Source: an uncultured bacterium
GTDB taxonomy: Bacteria > Cyanobacteriota > Vampirovibrionia > Gastranaerophilales > Gastranaerophilaceae
NCBI GenBank assembly: GCA_900549855.1
Contig: URPS01000024.1
Location: forward strand, 1 to 31,161
Direction: 5' to 3'
Length of the DNA: 31,161 nucleotides
Of the stretch, positions 1 to 6,862 are shown piece after piece; positions within the stretch are counted from its first letter, which is position 1, and each line of letters begins with the position of its first letter. The notes under the pieces were generated by a model. That model was not told the DNA's origin. It searched no databases and saw nothing but the letters and a program-made list of their open reading frames with translations. The position numbers and the translations under genes were made by a program.

Positions 1-117
1 ATGAGCCTCTTGTTTTAGCGCTTCGTAAGTTTCGTTTCCGCTCAATAATTCGTCTAATGTATTTCTTTTTTCTTCAAGTAATAAATCTTTAAATTTTTTC
101 AATTTTTTAGAATTCAT
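1..117 (-). CDS. DksA/TraR-like protein, N-terminal 39 residues only (cut by window edge)
   Basis: An open frame starts at the ATG complementary to 115-117 and runs off the left edge of the window. The 39 visible residues are a charged helix beginning MNSKKLKKFKDLLLEEKRN, the style of the N-terminal coiled-coil of DksA/TraR-type RNA polymerase-binding proteins. The diagnostic zinc finger would lie outside the window, so the family call is an inference. It lies 45 bp downstream of rpsI on the same strand and may be co-transcribed with it. Confidence 0.4.
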   Translation of the reverse strand, partial: MNSKKLKKFKDLLLEEKRNTLDELLSGNETYEALKQEAH

Positions 118-162
118 ATATCAAGCCCTTAATTATAACTTATAAAATATTTTAACAAAAAA

Positions 163-561
163 TTATCTTTTTGAGAATTGGAAAAGTTTTCTCGCTCCAG
201 ACCTTCCGTATTTCTTTCTCTCAACTTCTCTCGAATCTCTCGTAATAAAACCGTTTCTTTTTAAAGCGATTCTAAAATCTTGATTTTCCGCAACCAAAGC
301 TTTTGCAATTCCATGCCTAACCGCATCAGCTTGAGCGCTTATTCCTCCGCCTCGAACATTCGCAAACACATCGTATTTGCCAAAATTTCCCGTTATTTTT
401 AAGGCATCTTCAACGACTTTAATTAAAGCGGCTCTATTGCAAAAATATTCCGTATAATTTTTACCGTTTATTAAAATTTTTCCGCTTCCTAAAGTGATGC
501 GAGTTCTTGCATTAGCGGTTTTTCTTTTTCCCGTAAAAATAGTTAATTGTTTTCCAGCCAT
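163..561 (-). CDS. rpsI: 30S ribosomal protein S9
   Basis: This is ribosomal protein S9 (uS9) of the small subunit, whose C-terminal tail reaches the P-site tRNA. The 132-residue length is normal. The N-terminal GKRKTANARTRI block, the central VRGGGISAQADAVRHGIAKAL block and the C-terminal RDSREVERKKYGRSGARKLFQFSKR block are all S9 hallmarks, including the basic SKR tail. An AGGAG ribosome-binding site (570-574 on the complement) sits 8 nt before the ATG. It follows the rplM fragment, the usual rplM-rpsI order. Several normally conserved positions vary, for example QADAVRH where QAGAVRH is usual. The sequence does not look typically cyanobacterial, which fits the suspicion that 1-814 comes from another genome. 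Confidence 0.95.
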   Translation of the reverse strand: MAGKQLTIFTGKRKTANARTRITLGSGKILINGKNYTEYFCNRAALIKVVEDALKITGNFGKYDVFANVRGGGISAQADAVRHGIAKALVAENQDFRIALKRNGFITRDSREVERKKYGRSGARKLFQFSKR

Positions 562-580
562 TATTTATTCTCCTATTTAT

Positions 581-814
581 TTACTTTATATTTATTATTT
601 CAGGTTTATTAGCTTCATGCGGATGTTTATCTCCAGCATAAACTTTTAATTTTTTTAAGTGCAATCTTCCCAAAGGATTATGCGAAAGCATGCCTTTTAC
701 CGCTATTCTAACCATTCTTTCGGGATTTTTTTCAAGCAATTCGCCATAACTAACGGATTTTATTCCGCCAGGATAACCCGTATGTCTATAATGAATTTTT
801 CCTTTCTTTTTATT
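581..814 (-). pseudogene. rplM: 50S ribosomal protein L13, C-terminal part only (5' end lost at a breakpoint)
   Basis: The 77 codons before the stop at 581-583 encode the C-terminal half of L13. They include KIHYRHTGYPGGIKS, the AVKGMLSHNPLGRLHLKKLKVYAG block and the HPHEAN tail. Homology continues to the Asn of the usual GNK motif (codon 812-814). The next codon upstream (815-817) is an in-frame TAA, and nothing further upstream in any frame resembles the missing 65-70 N-terminal residues. L13 is normally essential, so this is either a misassembly junction or a partial gene copy left by a rearrangement. The fragment lies 19 bp upstream of rpsI in the conserved order. Confidence 0.9.
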
Positions 815-900
815 TTAAACATCCCAGAATAGCTTGCCCAAATACCCATGCGGCGCACGTGAATATAAAGCGAAGCAATCCAAATGTCTTAATTAACCTT

Positions 901-933
901 TTGTAAAATTTATAAAAATGTTATAATATTCCT
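901..933 (+). promoter_or_regulatory. Extended -10 promoter with leaderless-type spacing, upstream of the 934 gene
   Basis: TTGTAA (901-906), a 15-bp spacer, then TGt-TATAAT (919-927) ends 6 nt before the ATG at 934. The expected transcription start is the A of the ATG. No Shine-Dalgarno sequence is present. An inverted repeat, AATATTCC (925-932) and GGAATATT (945-952), brackets the start codon and is repeated at the 2510 gene. The preceding DNA, 815-900, is non-coding and holds a remnant of a gcgaagcaatcc-type repeat near 870-881. Confidence 0.65.
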
Positions 934-1500
934 ATGAAAATTAAGGAATATTTTAATAGCCTCCCAAATCGAATAAGTGCAAACATCTTTGCACTGCTAG
1001 GGTTTGTAAATTTTTTGTTTCTTTTTTGCTATATAGGTAGTAATGTATTTCACAATTCTTTTTATAACTTTATTTTTAATTTTTTTATACAAGTCTTTTT
1101 ATTTGGTATTATAAGTTTGGTAAGTCTTCCTGTATTAATACCGTTTCTTTGTATGTTAAAAAAGGATGATAAAATTTTATCAATATTACATATCTTTTGC
1201 ATTTTTATCTTAATTAGTATGATTTTGTATTTTCTTTATAAATTTTTACTTTCAAATACACAAATTTTATATGTGTATGAATTCTATTCTCATCTTATGT
1301 GGCTATTTTCTTGCTTTCTAATAATTATACTAATATTTTATTTGATAGATAAAAAGATGAATTTTAAAATATTAAATTCGACTTTGATAAATAATAGATT
1401 ATATAGAATTTTTGTAAAAACATTTTATTGTTATTTCTGGATACTATATATTTTATTTGTTATTGCTTTTGGAATCTTTATATATATAAGCTTATTTTAA
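934..1500 (+). CDS. Five-helix membrane protein, paralogue of the 2510 gene; candidate immunity protein
   Basis: I do not recognise a named family. The 188-residue protein has five predicted membrane helices, at about residues 15-38, 46-72, 81-106, 117-138 and 164-188. It opens with MKIKEYFNSLPNRISANIFALLG, almost the same as the protein starting at 2510, and the two share length, topology and a C-terminal NRLYRIFVKTFYCYF-like segment. The genes are clearly paralogous although most of the sequence has diverged. The 3' end overlaps the 3' end of the convergent lipase gene by 4 bp. A small membrane protein on each side of a lipase/MuF protein suggests immunity to that lipase, which is an inference. 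Translation is probably leaderless. Confidence 0.8.
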   Translation: MKIKEYFNSLPNRISANIFALLGFVNFLFLFCYIGSNVFHNSFYNFIFNFFIQVFLFGIISLVSLPVLIPFLCMLKKDDKILSILHIFCIFILISMILYFLYKFLLSNTQILYVYEFYSHLMWLFSCFLIIILIFYLIDKKMNFKILNSTLINNRLYRIFVKTFYCYFWILYILFVIAFGIFIYISLF

Positions 1501-2459
1501 AACCTATTTAGTTCTTTTAATCTTTGACTAACTTTTTTGGGGAGTTCCATTTCTTCAATTCTTCGTTTAATTTTATTACGTAGTATTTCTCCTTTTTCTA
1601 TCGTATCAGCATATTTTCTAATCCCCTCTCTTACTTTTTGTGGAGCTTTAAAGTTTTGGTCAGCAATATCTTTAATTTCTTTTGTTGTTATTTTCTTTCT
1701 TTTAGAAAGATTATCCATTTTTTCTACATTGTGTTTTTCCCAAAAATATTTACCCAAATTGGGGACAGAGTAGTTTGTTCCAATATGATTATTACCATTT
1801 ACCATTGTTACCCAATCGTGTGTGTTAACATAATTTATGATATTATTATCATTAACTTGTACATTATTAAAAAAATCTCCTACGCCATAGGCATTAAAAG
1901 TGACGGCAAATTCTCCGTTTAAGCCTGCTACTATATCTGCCAAGCTTCCTCCAAGAGAATGTCCTGTTAATGAAATGTTTTTATCTGGATGTGCAAATTT
2001 TACTGAATTATATGTATTTAAAGCATCTGTTGTTTGTGAAGGAAGACTAGAACGTGCCATCGCCAAGTCATTCATTGTGTCAATAGAAAAAGGCTCTGTA
2101 CCTCTATAAGCAATAATGACATCATTTTTTCCGTATAAAACATCCGCATAAAAACCATTTTTAGGATTATCTACACTTGCTTCTAAAGTATATCCTTTTG
2201 GAATCTCAGCATTCTCACCATGATACGCAAATATTGCAGCTTGTTTTAAAATTTCGTGATAATCAATATTATCTTTTTTGTCAACTTTAATGCTTTTATC
2301 TACGTAACATTTGCAATTAGGATGAGGTTTTTGAGGTACATCTTCCTTTTGTTCATATACTGTATTATTTAATGATTCACATTTGTTGCAAGCACCTTTA
2401 TTTGTATGCCAAATGTACTCTTCATTTGATACATATCCTTTTAATGTTTTTTTATCCAT
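1497..2459 (-). CDS. MuF C-terminal tail fused to an alpha/beta-hydrolase lipase; candidate phage-borne toxin
   Basis: Residues about 10-55 carry the end of a Phage_Mu_F (minor head protein) domain: a WHTNKGAC..C segment, then HPNCKCYV with paired Cys residues. The MuF core is missing. The rest is a class-3-type lipase. It has AYRGTE as the oxyanion region, GHSLGG with the nucleophile Ser, an Asp in THDWV and a His in KHNVEKM as plausible triad members (S168, D215, H243 counted from this start). A charged helical tail of about 75 residues follows. The start at 2459 is preferred because GGAG lies 7 nt upstream; an ATG at 2471 would add four residues. The gene lies downstream of a portal gene on the same strand, where phages encode MuF proteins. 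MuF domains fused to toxins are a known temperate-phage polymorphic toxin class. A toxin role here is inferred; a lipid-hydrolase fold is well supported. Confidence 0.8.
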   Translation of the reverse strand: MDKKTLKGYVSNEEYIWHTNKGACNKCESLNNTVYEQKEDVPQKPHPNCKCYVDKSIKVDKKDNIDYHEILKQAAIFAYHGENAEIPKGYTLEASVDNPKNGFYADVLYGKNDVIIAYRGTEPFSIDTMNDLAMARSSLPSQTTDALNTYNSVKFAHPDKNISLTGHSLGGSLADIVAGLNGEFAVTFNAYGVGDFFNNVQVNDNNIINYVNTHDWVTMVNGNNHIGTNYSVPNLGKYFWEKHNVEKMDNLSKRKKITTKEIKDIADQNFKAPQKVREGIRKYADTIEKGEILRNKIKRRIEEMELPKKVSQRLKELNRF

Positions 2460-2509
2460 TTTAAACTCCATTCTTAATCAAATAGTAGAAAATATGTTAT
2501 AATATTCCT
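2460..2509. promoter_or_regulatory. Divergent promoter region between the lipase gene and the 2510 membrane-protein gene
   Basis: Only 50 bp separate the two start codons. On the plus strand, extended -10 TGt-TATAAT (2495-2503) lies 6 nt before the ATG at 2510, again predicting a leaderless mRNA. On the minus strand, TACTAT (complement of about 2482-2487) could be the -10 for the lipase gene, giving a short leader with GGAG. The two polymerase sites would overlap, so toxin and putative immunity transcription should compete. Confidence 0.55.
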
Positions 2510-3079
2510 ATGAAAATTAAGGAATATTTTAATAGATTACCAAATTATTTAAGTGCAAACTTTTTTGCGTTGTTAGGTTTTACATATTTTATTTATCCAT
2601 TATTAGGTTTGTTAGTAACCCTTTTTATTGGTAAATTGTCAACTATTGATTTTATTAGTGTAATGCTATATTTTTTACCAATAGCTTGCTTATTTGCTAT
2701 TATCCCATTGATATTATTATGTATATTTTTGTTTTTACCAAAAAGTCGTACAAAAGTTCCTGTATATACAATTTTATCAATTATACTTATACAATATTTA
2801 ACTAACTCTTTGTATAAAACTTTAGATTTTACTGACGGAAATGGTGTTGGCTTTGCGTTGGTGTCAATTGTTTGTGCGCCACTTGTTATTTTAGCAATAA
2901 TAACTTATTTCATATTATTAATACTCGATTTAAGGCAAAAAAGCCTAATCAAAAACCGAGAATTGGTCGAAAATAAATATTACAAAATTTATGTAAATGT
3001 GTTTTACCATTATTTTGTATTAACACTGGTCATATCATTTTTTGTGATATTTTATTTGTTTATTTTTAAATTAAATTAA
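2510..3079 (+). CDS. Five-helix membrane protein, paralogue of the 934 gene; candidate immunity protein
   Basis: This 189-residue integral membrane protein has five predicted helices, at about residues 15-40, 48-76, 82-102, 110-140 and 164-188. Its first residues, MKIKEYFNRLPNYLSANFFALLG, match the 934 product. The 42 bases covering promoter, start codon and first codons are identical between the two genes (918-959 and 2494-2535), while the rest is strongly diverged. It is divergent from the lipase gene with a shared 50-bp promoter region, and it interrupts the otherwise co-directional portal and MuF-lipase genes. Its function is unknown. Position and topology suggest a membrane-located immunity protein against the lipase. 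Confidence 0.8.
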   Translation: MKIKEYFNRLPNYLSANFFALLGFTYFIYPLLGLLVTLFIGKLSTIDFISVMLYFLPIACLFAIIPLILLCIFLFLPKSRTKVPVYTILSIILIQYLTNSLYKTLDFTDGNGVGFALVSIVCAPLVILAIITYFILLILDLRQKSLIKNRELVENKYYKIYVNVFYHYFVLTLVISFFVIFYLFIFKLN

Positions 3080-3082
3080 CAT

Positions 3083-3113
3083 TCGTGTTCAAAGATTTTA
3101 TCCTTGAACACGA
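3083..3113. terminator. 10-bp hairpin between the 2510 gene and the portal gene
   Basis: TCGTGTTCAA (3083-3092) pairs perfectly with TTGAACACGA (3104-3113) around an 11-nt loop, 4 bp after the stop codon at 3079. There is no T-run on either strand, so it is either a weak or bidirectional terminator for the convergent genes or a 3'-end stabilising hairpin. Confidence 0.4.
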
Positions 3114-3178
3114 CAAACATAATATCAATAAAGCGTTAATAAAACGCAATTACTATAAAAATCTTTATTAAGAATTTT

Positions 3179-4933
3179 CTACTTATCGCTTACAACTCCA
3201 TCAAAATTCTGTTGCGTAGAAACATTGTTGGAATTTCCTAAAAATCTTTCAGGATTATCCACACCTTTTTGTTCGAAGTACCATACAAAAATTTCTTGTA
3301 GATTTAATGGTATAACCGATGCAAATTTTTCTACCGCTTGAATTACAATGTCAGCTTGTTCTGCTTTTTGATTAAGCATAGAGGAATCTGAATACATGTA
3401 TTTATAGTCACCTTGTCGAACAGAATCATCAATTTCAATAATTTCCTGCTGATTTTCGTGATTAACAAAAATTGTTTCAATTCCGGATTTGAAGTTTGCA
3501 CAAAGTTTTGCCACCTTTTCAACATTCGGTACAATTAAATCTTGATTGATAGTATCAACAAGCATTGCTAAACGTATCATTTGCCCTTGAGTTTTTGTGT
3601 TGATTTCAGTCGCTGTTTTGGCTGCAGATGTTTCTACAGCCCCAATCATATTAGGAAATATTCCGGAAACTTCTGCCATCAAATCATTTAAGAAAGAAAT
3701 ATCTTGCAAATAAATATTTGAGTTGAATGTTAATTGCTTGAATGCTGCAGTCGGAGAAAGGTTGTCACCATATTCAATAATTTTCCCAGGGTATAACTTA
3801 ATTTCATCCTCGTCAAAGAAACCTTCAGGTGCTAATAGTGGTGGATTTTCATTAAGAGCCTGTAAATCACAGGTTTTGTTCATCAAATCTTCTTGCAGAT
3901 GTGCAAGCGAAAGAACGGAATACAATGGGCTTATTCCTCTTTTTGTTTCCGGATCAACTACAAAAGCTCCATAAGAAAATGGATTTACAATGCCTTCATT
4001 TTTTCCAAAAAGAACAAGATATTTTCTTGCAACAACAACTGCGTGCCAATTTTTTAATAAAATACCGTTTGGTAATTTTAAATCTCCCCAATGTTCTAAG
4101 ACTTCTATTGTTGAACCTTTAACAATATCATCATTTTTAAATTTTTGATGTTTATCATTTACTAACTCTTTGATTTCTTCAATTTGTTCTTTTGTAAAAT
4201 GATAATATTTATTATTAATAATTTCCGAACAAGTTTTATAAACTCGATATATTTTGGGACAATTATCCCAGTTATCTTTTTGAGAAGAATCAAAAACTAA
4301 ATCGGCAGGATTAACCGAATAAATATATGGATTATCATATATCTTTCTTGTATCTACCCAATAATTTTGACCTTTCGCAATTGCTTCCAGAATAAGTGGT
4401 AACTTTTGAACATCTTGCATAAATATATTCTTGAAAAAATCAATAGGTCGTCTGTATTCCTCATAATTCTTTTTCCAAGAAGTAAAAGAAATCAATTCTC
4501 CATAAAGCAAAGCATTGTCAATAATCTGATCACAAGTCTTTTGGTATCCCATTTTTTCAAGAATATCAACAAGCATAGCTTTTTGTTTGTTGGAAGCATT
4601 ATTTGAATCGTGATTTTCTCCTGAAACATCAAACATAGAATTAACATTTGCGTAAGTGTTTCTCCAAATAAAAGCTTTAAGCGTTTGATAAAACATAAAA
4701 GTTTTACACATTTTTATTTTAGATTTCCATTTTTGTGTTTTATCACTAAGCGATTTGAAATCATTTTTAAAAAATATTTCATTCGCTAAATTAGCCGCCA
4801 TTTTAAGATTTGAACTTCTTTCATTATTAAGCGTAACAAACTTGGAACTGATATTTTTAATCAACGCTCCTTCAAGTTCAGGAGTAAGTTTTTGTACACT
4901 TCTATCTTTTTCAATAATGTATTCAAACGACAT
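3179..4933 (-). CDS. Phage portal (head-tail connector) protein
   Basis: Portal proteins form the dodecameric ring at the capsid vertex through which DNA is packaged and ejected. The 584-residue length fits podovirus-type portals. Supporting blocks are an N-terminal helical region with a DNALLYGELISFTSWK stretch (about 142-157), a GISPLYSVLSLAHLQEDLMNKTCDLQALNENPPLLAPEG-type clip/wing segment (about 334-372), and SAAKTATEINTKTQGQMIR followed by a long stem helix (about 440-480). A Gln/Ser-rich tail ends the protein. GGAAAGGGAAA precedes the ATG. The gene is intact, with no frameshift. No large terminase or major capsid gene is nearby, so it belongs to a prophage remnant or partial element. 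The portal call rests on overall pattern rather than a single catalytic motif. Confidence 0.75.
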   Translation of the reverse strand: MSFEYIIEKDRSVQKLTPELEGALIKNISSKFVTLNNERSSNLKMAANLANEIFFKNDFKSLSDKTQKWKSKIKMCKTFMFYQTLKAFIWRNTYANVNSMFDVSGENHDSNNASNKQKAMLVDILEKMGYQKTCDQIIDNALLYGELISFTSWKKNYEEYRRPIDFFKNIFMQDVQKLPLILEAIAKGQNYWVDTRKIYDNPYIYSVNPADLVFDSSQKDNWDNCPKIYRVYKTCSEIINNKYYHFTKEQIEEIKELVNDKHQKFKNDDIVKGSTIEVLEHWGDLKLPNGILLKNWHAVVVARKYLVLFGKNEGIVNPFSYGAFVVDPETKRGISPLYSVLSLAHLQEDLMNKTCDLQALNENPPLLAPEGFFDEDEIKLYPGKIIEYGDNLSPTAAFKQLTFNSNIYLQDISFLNDLMAEVSGIFPNMIGAVETSAAKTATEINTKTQGQMIRLAMLVDTINQDLIVPNVEKVAKLCANFKSGIETIFVNHENQQEIIEIDDSVRQGDYKYMYSDSSMLNQKAEQADIVIQAVEKFASVIPLNLQEIFVWYFEQKGVDNPERFLGNSNNVSTQQNFDGVVSDK

Positions 4934-4984
4934 AATTTCCCTTTCCGGAGTTACACTCCAATATTAATTTTCTTTCTCCTCCCC

Positions 4985-5182
4985 TCTACCCTCCCCCTAG
5001 TGAAGGGTACTACGTACGTAGACAGAATTATCGGTTTCTTGGCAATAATTACTAGATGATTTTTAAGTCTACCTGCTCCGCCTCATTGGTGAAACTAAAA
5101 GCTTGGTGTATTCCCTCGCCCCTTGTGGGAGAGGGAGCAGTCGTTGGTGAGCTTTGCGAACCTTATGAATGCGGGTGAGGGG
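4985..5182. repeat. GC-rich intergenic repeat composite (C-type followed by A-type element)
   Basis: The 270-bp gap between portal and GNAT genes is filled by two elements. The first (about 4985-5110) contains ctacgtacgtagacag, tttcttggcaa and ctgctccgcctcattggtg, shared with elements at 15236, 29648 and 31030. The second (5112-5182) starts ccctcgccccttgtgggag and ends gaatgcgggtgagggg, shared with 5655-5726 and 28949-29021. The ends are complementary G/C runs able to fold into a long hairpin. Confidence 0.85.
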
Positions 5183-5203
5183 AATTATATATAATTTTTA
5201 ACA

Positions 5204-5587
5204 CTAATGCTTATAAATAAATTCTTTCTCACAAATTTCTACAAACCCACATTTTCTTAAACACAATTCTGACATTTTATTTTGTGCCGCTGCATAAATA
5301 TCACAATTAAACCAATATAGCGACATTTTTAAACATTCTAAATTCAACAGATGCATTTTTCGATTTGCAAAACCGTTCAAAAAAAGCTTTTTATTTTCAT
5401 CTTCAAAAAAATAAATTGCACCGACTAATTTTTCGTCAAATACAAACAAATAAAAAAATGTATTTTCAATAATAAATTCAAAGCTATTGGTATCACAAAT
5501 TTGGTCTTGTACACTTTCGTATAACTTTTTACACTCATCTTTAAATTTCCAAAATTTTTTATCATATGGAATAAAAACTTTTATCAT
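5204..5587 (-). CDS. GNAT-like N-acetyltransferase of phage type
   Basis: The product has 127 residues starting MIKVFIPYDKKFWKFKDEC. It has the alternating strand pattern of a small GNAT fold: an FYLFVFDEKLVGAIYFFED strand pair, then a LECLKMSLYWF helix, then a C-terminal AQNKMSELCLRKCGFVEICEKEFIY segment. That last part is the typical GNAT ending in which N..S..L..K.GF precedes the last strand. The classic acetyl-CoA loop (Q/RxxGxG/A) is not clear, so catalysis is uncertain. Similar small GNAT-like genes occur beside portal genes in some podoviruses. A longer reading from 5626 would begin inside a repeat and is rejected. The GGAG ribosome-binding site is supplied by the edge of that repeat. 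Confidence 0.6.
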   Translation of the reverse strand: MIKVFIPYDKKFWKFKDECKKLYESVQDQICDTNSFEFIIENTFFYLFVFDEKLVGAIYFFEDENKKLFLNGFANRKMHLLNLECLKMSLYWFNCDIYAAAQNKMSELCLRKCGFVEICEKEFIYKH

Positions 5588-5591
5588 TCTT

Positions 5592-5726
5592 TTTCTCCTC
5601 GCCCCCTTGTGGGAGGTGTTACACACGTAGACAAGTTACAGACTTATTTTCTATCCCCCTCGCCCCTTGTGGGAGAGGGAGCAGTCGTTAGTGAGCTTTG
5701 CGAACTTTACGAATGCGGGTGAGGGG
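5592..5726. repeat. GC-rich intergenic repeat (partial plus complete A-type element)
   Basis: A truncated copy (about 5592-5613, ctcgcccccttgtgggaggtg) is followed by an acacgtagacaagttac piece (5617-5633) of the C-type element and then a complete A-type copy (5655-5726). The complete copy matches 5112-5182 almost base for base, including gggagcagtcgtt.gtgagctttgcgaac and gaatgcgggtgagggg. It fills the gap between the GNAT gene and the 5770 gene. Confidence 0.85.
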
Positions 5727-5769
5727 TGTAATAATGTAAAATTGAACTTTTTAAATATGTATTTCTTCC

Positions 5770-6063
5770 TCAAATCTTTTCCTCGCTTAACCCTTCTACA
5801 ATGTTAATAACAGGTTCTTCATTAACACTAACGTCATCATCTAATCCTAAAGCAAGCCTTTGTCCCTTTTGAACTTTTCCGATAGCAGAAATTATAAAAT
5901 CAATCGTTGAGATTGTGTTTTTCGGAATATCTAAATATTCAAATTCTGCATACTTAATATCGTGTTCAAATTCTGTTAACAAAAATTCTAAGATATTTAA
6001 AGCTTTTCCGTACAATTCAATGTGCTTGTTATTAACATTTTCTTTACTATTTTTTTTAACCAT
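5770..6063 (-). CDS. Small helical protein of the phage-like block, function unknown
   Basis: I do not recognise this 97-residue protein. From MVKKNSKENVNNKHIELYGK it is mostly helical and acidic, with a central KYAEFEYLDIPKNTIST turn and an IISAIGKVQKGQRLALGLDDD segment. The start at 6063 is chosen because AGAGGA lies just upstream, and a longer reading to 6111 has no such site. It lies between the zinc-ribbon-like gene and the GNAT and portal genes on the same strand. Its size and place just before portal would suit a small terminase-like or scaffold-like packaging protein, but nothing in the sequence proves it. Confidence 0.6.
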   Translation of the reverse strand: MVKKNSKENVNNKHIELYGKALNILEFLLTEFEHDIKYAEFEYLDIPKNTISTIDFIISAIGKVQKGQRLALGLDDDVSVNEEPVINIVEGLSEEKI

Positions 6064-6161
6064 AAATCCTCTATAAAAAGAAAAAGACCGGAGCAAGGGT
6101 AATATGTACAAGGAGTATTACGAGAGAGAAAGGTGAAACGAAAACTCCGGTCCAGAAAGTT

Positions 6162-6533
6162 TTAGTAAGTTTTAATTAATTCTTTATTTCCGTAAAAATC
6201 CACAGCAAATTGTTGAACTTGCTCTCCTTTATGTTTTTTTACGATTTTATTTACCCCATAAACCCAACCAAATGGTTTAGCTTTTGTTTTTTGATAATTC
6301 ATTTCTCTAAGCGAATAAACAATTTCATCTTTATGCTTTAACATTAATTCATTAGCTTTAAATCCGCTAACTGAAATTTTATTAAATTTTCCATCAAATC
6401 TCCATTCGCTAATTTCACATATTGGCTTATTGCAAATTGGACAAAAACCAATAGACATTTTTCTCGAAGAATACAAGTTATTGTCCCTGAGATAATAAAC
6501 ATCATCAGGGTTAAATTGACAACAATGTCGCAA
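6162..6533 (-). CDS. Small zinc-ribbon-like protein, function unknown
   Basis: The product has 123 residues. An N-terminal RHCCQF and a CPICNKPIC (Cys31, Cys34, Cys39) could make a zinc knuckle or treble-clef site. The middle has short beta strands (EISEWRFDGKFNKISVSGF), followed by a basic region and an aromatic-rich C-terminus. The start is a TTG (complement of 6531-6533), chosen because a strong GGAGG lies 5 nt upstream and no ATG fits. It is the first gene of the minus-strand phage-like block. Homology to a named family is not evident to me. Confidence 0.6.
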   Translation of the reverse strand: MRHCCQFNPDDVYYLRDNNLYSSRKMSIGFCPICNKPICEISEWRFDGKFNKISVSGFKANELMLKHKDEIVYSLREMNYQKTKAKPFGWVYGVNKIVKKHKGEQVQQFAVDFYGNKELIKTY

Positions 6534-6656
6534 AATAACCTCCTAAAAGTTGGATATAAAACTAAATAGGCATATCTAGCCCTCGTACCCTTGAAAGATT
6601 TCTCCTACGCAACTTCTAAACAAGTATTGTTTCAAAATCAAGTACAAAATCATATT

Positions 6657-6702
6657 ACACTATTTTAAAAACCGACCATACGATTGTAACGATTTGTTTA
6701 CA
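6657..6702. repeat. 46-bp direct repeat, copy 1
   Basis: The 46 bases starting acactattttaaaaaccgac are identical at 6657-6702 and 7661-7706 and flank the 6863 membrane-protein gene. Inside copy 1 is an inverted repeat, ATTGTAA (6683-6689) and TTACAAT (6698-6704). No integrase is nearby. The rest of the 6534-6760 gap shows nothing else I can name. Confidence 0.9.
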
Positions 6703-6759
6703 ATTGCCAACCGCAAAACACGAATAGTATAGCACAGTGCTTGTATTTTTGCGCTACTT

Positions 6760-6800
6760 CATTGCGAGGAACAACTATTATTTGGGTGACGAAGCAATCC
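6760..6800. repeat. Dispersed repeat of the cattgcgagga...gacgaagcaatcc type
   Basis: A cattgcgaggaac start and a gtgacgaagcaatcc end match a palindromic intergenic repeat that is common in many bacterial genomes and often mistaken for coding sequence. An open frame from 6737 runs through it into the membrane-protein gene; its first 42 codons are therefore not believed. Confidence 0.7.
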
Positions 6801-6827
6801 ATAAATCACTTAAACCTATCAATCCTC

Positions 6828-6862
6828 TTGGAAATACATTAAAAACATGCTATTATTCTGTA
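6828..6862 (+). promoter_or_regulatory. Promoter with leaderless-type spacing for the 6863 gene
   Basis: TTGGAA (6828-6833), a 17-bp spacer and extended TGc-TATTAT (6848-6856) end exactly 6 nt before the ATG at 6863. Transcription would start at the ATG. The arrangement matches the promoters of the 934 and 2510 genes. Confidence 0.65.
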
